A stretch of 6,009 nucleotides of DNA, taken from contig DQVU01000210.1 in the NCBI GenBank assembly GCA_015661585.1, positions 1 to 6,009 on the forward strand, read 5' to 3'. The stretch comes from Methanothermococcus okinawensis (GTDB taxonomy: Archaea > AGJL01 > Methanococci > Methanococcales > Methanococcaceae). Positions 4,607 through 6,009 of this stretch are shown here, in pieces (the first letter of the stretch is position 1; every line of letters begins with the position of its first letter). The translations under genes and the position numbers were made by a program. The notes beneath the pieces were generated by a model that saw only the letters and a list, made by a program, of their open reading frames with translations, was not told the DNA's origin and did not search any database.

Positions 4607-4960
4607 ATGGCTATCTATGTAAAATTTGATGTACCACAGGAGATAGAGGAGAAAACTCTTGAGTTAATAACCAAAGCTAAAAAGATCAGAAAAGGGGCAA
4701 ATGAAGTTACAAAGGCTGTTGAAAGAGGTAATGCTAAATTAGTAATTTTGGCCAAGGATGTTCAACCAGAGGAGATAGTTGCACATATACCATATCTATG
4801 TGAAGAGAAGAATATTCCATACACCTACGTATCTACAAAGGAGGATTTAGGTAAAGCTGCAGGTATAGAGGTGGCAGCATCCTCAGTTGCTATTATTGAA
4901 GAGGGGGATTCTGAGGAGTTAAAGGAACTAATAGAGAAGATAAAGGCATTAAAGGAGTAA
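4607..4960 (+). CDS. rpl7ae: Ribosomal protein L7Ae, kink-turn RNA-binding protein
   Basis: Archaeal L7Ae binds kink-turns in 23S rRNA and is the core protein of C/D and H/ACA guide RNPs and of archaeal RNase P. From ATG 4607 it is 117 residues, the usual size. The RNA-contacting signature [13 protein letters not shown] spans 29-41, and [16 protein letters not shown] (81-96) forms the conserved loop that reads the kink-turn. The start is set by a strong AAGGAGGG Shine-Dalgarno (4593-4600); an in-frame GTG at 4553 would add 18 unconserved residues and has no such site. It leads a five-gene operon, with rps28e 21 nt downstream, and is divergent from fwdB. In some archaea L7Ae represses its own mRNA by binding the leader; the leader here has a possible site (4525-4556). 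Confidence 0.97.
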   Translation: MAIYVKFDVPQEIEEKTLELITKAKKIRKGANEVTKAVERGNAKLVILAKDVQPEEIVAHIPYLCEEKNIPYTYVSTKEDLGKAAGIEVAASSVAIIEEGDSEELKELIEKIKALKE

Positions 4961-4981
4961 ATATCTCTTTAAGGTGGTAAT

Positions 4982-5212
4982 ATGTCTGATGACGAGATGG
5001 TCTATAAAGATGCTATAGCAGCAGAAGTCATTCAAATAATTGGAAGAACAGGGGTTACCGGGGAGATAATCCAGGTAAGATGTAAGATACTGGGAGGTAG
5101 AGATACAGGTCGTATCTTAACGAGGAATGTTAAAGGACCTATCAAAGTAGGAGATATAATAATGCTCAGGGAAACTGAGAGAGAGGCTAAGCCACTGGGT
5201 AAAAAGAGATAG
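4982..5212 (+). CDS. rps28e: 30S ribosomal protein S28e
   Basis: S28e (eS28) is a small OB-fold protein of the 30S subunit near the mRNA exit site. The 76-residue product contains [19 protein letters not shown] (19-37), a glycine-rich turn, and [17 protein letters not shown] (48-64). It ends with the family signature ETEREAKPL (64-72) and a basic tail. AAGGTGG (4971-4977) lies 4 nt before the ATG. It sits between rpl7ae and rpl24e, a neighbourhood also known in other methanococci, and its stop codon overlaps the Shine-Dalgarno of rpl24e, which suggests coupled translation. Confidence 0.97.
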   Translation: MSDDEMVYKDAIAAEVIQIIGRTGVTGEIIQVRCKILGGRDTGRILTRNVKGPIKVGDIIMLRETEREAKPLGKKR

Positions 5213-5222
5213 GTGAAGTTTT

Positions 5223-5414
5223 ATGGAGTGGAAAAGGTGTAGTTTCTGTGGTGGAAAAATAGAACCTGGTACTGGGAAAAGATACATAAAGAAGGACGGT
5301 TCTGTACTGTTCTTCTGTTCCTCAAAGTGTGAGAAAAACTATAAACTTGGTAGAGATCCTAGGAAACTTAAATGGACGTATGTATATCACGAACTCAAAG
5401 CTAAAGGAAGTTAA
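5223..5414 (+). CDS. rpl24e: 50S ribosomal protein L24e
   Basis: L24e (eL24) is a zinc-finger protein of the large subunit at the subunit interface. The 63 residues carry a complete treble-clef-type zinc site, C6-x2-C9 and C32-x3-C36, in [15 protein letters not shown] and [23 protein letters not shown]. The length is typical of archaeal members, which lack the long eukaryotic C-terminal extension. AGGTGA (5211-5216) overlaps the stop codon of rps28e and lies 6 nt before the ATG, so its translation is probably coupled to that of rps28e. Confidence 0.97.
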   Translation: MEWKRCSFCGGKIEPGTGKRYIKKDGSVLFFCSSKCEKNYKLGRDPRKLKWTYVYHELKAKGS

Positions 5415-5436
5415 TAAATAAATTTAAGGTGGTAAA

Positions 5437-5652
5437 ATGATAAATACTCAAAGACCTTTGGATATCTTAGGTAAGGCTATAAATACAAATGTAACTGTTT
5501 ATCTAAAAGATGGTAGTGTAGTAAAAGGAATATTGAAGGCATACGATCTACATATAAACATAGCCCTCGAAAATGCAAAGTTTGACAAGGAAGATAGGGA
5601 GTTCCAAATGATTGTAATCAGAGGAGATAATATACAGTTTGTATCCCTTTAA
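5437..5652 (+). CDS. Archaeal Sm-like protein (Lsm/SmAP1)
   Basis: This is a 71-residue Sm-fold protein, expected to form a ring (usually a heptamer) that binds U-rich single-stranded RNA and takes part in RNA metabolism. After an N-terminal helix (RPLDILGKAI) the Sm1 motif spans about 17-46, including VYLKDGSVVKGILKAYDLH and the RNA-contacting DLHINI (37-42). The Sm2 motif VIRGDNIQFVSL closes the protein (60-71), with R62-G63-D64-N65 in the uridine pocket. AAGGTGG (5426-5432) lies 4 nt before the ATG. Pairing of this gene with rpl37e is widespread in archaea and supports co-transcription, here joined to the L7Ae-S28e-L24e cluster with a 22-nt gap. Confidence 0.96.
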   Translation: MINTQRPLDILGKAINTNVTVYLKDGSVVKGILKAYDLHINIALENAKFDKEDREFQMIVIRGDNIQFVSL

Positions 5653-5685
5653 GTAGAAATCTAAGTAGAAATAAGGTGAAGTACT

Positions 5686-5874
5686 ATGAGTAAAGGTACT
5701 CCCTCAATGGGAAAACGTAACAAAGGATCTTACCATATAAGATGTAGGAGATGTGGTAGAAGGGCCTACCATGTTCGAAAGAAGGTCTGTGCAGCCTGTG
5801 GTTTTGGAGCCAGTAAGAGAATAAGGAGATACTCTTGGCAGTCCAAGAAGGTTAACAAAGTTAGGATAAAATAA
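5686..5874 (+). CDS. rpl37e: 50S ribosomal protein L37e
   Basis: L37e (eL37) is a short, strongly basic zinc-binding protein buried in 23S rRNA. The 62 residues begin [13 protein letters not shown], as in the family, and contain C20-x2-C23 and C35-x2-C38 in [25 protein letters not shown], a complete four-Cys zinc site, followed by the arginine- and lysine-rich tail [27 protein letters not shown] (5673-5679) lies 6 nt before the ATG. It follows the Sm-like gene by 33 nt and is probably the last gene of the operon, since an AT-rich spacer with a T-tract follows. Confidence 0.97.
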   Translation: MSKGTPSMGKRNKGSYHIRCRRCGRRAYHVRKKVCAACGFGASKRIRRYSWQSKKVNKVRIK

Positions 5875-5877
5875 CTC

Positions 5878-5908
5878 TATTTTTTAATATTTAAATATTT
5901 AAAAAATA
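5878..5908 (+). terminator. T-tract plus 10-bp dyad after rpl37e
   Basis: TATTTTTTAA (5878-5887) is the exact reverse complement of TTAAAAAATA (5899-5908), with an 11-base centre. The T6 run begins 5 bases after the rpl37e stop, so it is well placed to end the operon transcript in archaeal fashion. The dyad could act on both strands, but it is purely A/T and weak as RNA. Confidence 0.45.
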
Positions 5909-5976
5909 ATAATAAAAAGAAAAATTAAAATAAAAAATAAAAATTCTTAAAACACCTAAATAAAGAATAAATACAG

Positions 5977-6009
5977 GTGAAAAAAACAAAATATAGCCTT
6001 ATACCAGAA
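5977..6009 (+). CDS. Possible start of a further gene, cut by the window edge
   Basis: From the GTG at 5977 the frame reads VKKTKYSLIPE to the last base of the window without a stop. The start is doubtful: the GGTGA here looks like a Shine-Dalgarno itself and overlaps the GTG, and there is no ATG, GTG or TTG at proper spacing after it. I do not recognise the protein from eleven residues. It could equally be noncoding DNA, or the 3' side of a minus-strand gene. Confidence 0.25.
   Translation, partial: MKKTKYSLIPE

Overview
This window looks like a chromosomal segment of a hydrogenotrophic, selenocysteine-decoding methanogen of the order Methanococcales, probably a Methanocaldococcus- or Methanotorris-like thermophile. 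The evidence is very AT-rich intergenic DNA, archaeal TATA/BRE promoters, GGTGA-type Shine-Dalgarno sites, archaeal ribosomal protein sets, CfbA and HypB proteins closely like those known from M. jannaschii, and a formylmethanofuran dehydrogenase gene read through an in-frame TGA with an archaeal SECIS element in its 3' UTR. The genus assignment is inference from remembered family sequences.

Layout. Positions 1-518 (minus) hold the N-terminal part of hypB, a nickel-handling GTPase of hydrogenase maturation, cut by the window edge. After a 304-base AT-rich gap comes a minus-strand translation operon, transcribed as rpl31e, aIF6 and ribosomal protein LX (2027 down to 823). Divergent from it on the plus strand is cfbA/cbiX (2212-2634), a small His-rich chelatase that inserts nickel (for coenzyme F430) or cobalt (for cobalamin) into a sirohydrochlorin. 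A convergent intergenic region (2635-3015) holds terminator candidates and the 3' UTR of fwdB, including the SECIS at 2935-2968. fwdB itself (minus, 4323 down to 3016) is interrupted by a TGA at 3961-3963, read as selenocysteine at the metal-binding position. Divergent from fwdB is a second translation operon (plus): rpl7ae, rps28e, rpl24e, an Sm-like protein gene and rpl37e. The last 130 bases are AT-rich, with a terminator and perhaps the first codons of another gene.

Biology. Two themes meet: ribosome and RNA-handling genes in two operons, and the metal-centre machinery of H2/CO2 methanogenesis (nickel for hydrogenases through HypB, nickel for F430 through CfbA, and tungsten or molybdenum plus selenium in FwdB).

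The most striking unexplained observation is a perfect 21-nt inverted repeat. A piece of the fwdB 3' UTR (2986-3006), 17 nt from the base of the SECIS, is exactly complementary to fwdB coding sequence (3917-3937) that starts 23 nt downstream of the selenocysteine UGA. Folded in the mRNA, this would bring the SECIS next to the codon it recodes. Chance cannot easily explain a match of this length; an assembly artefact, or an inverted duplication with no function, could.
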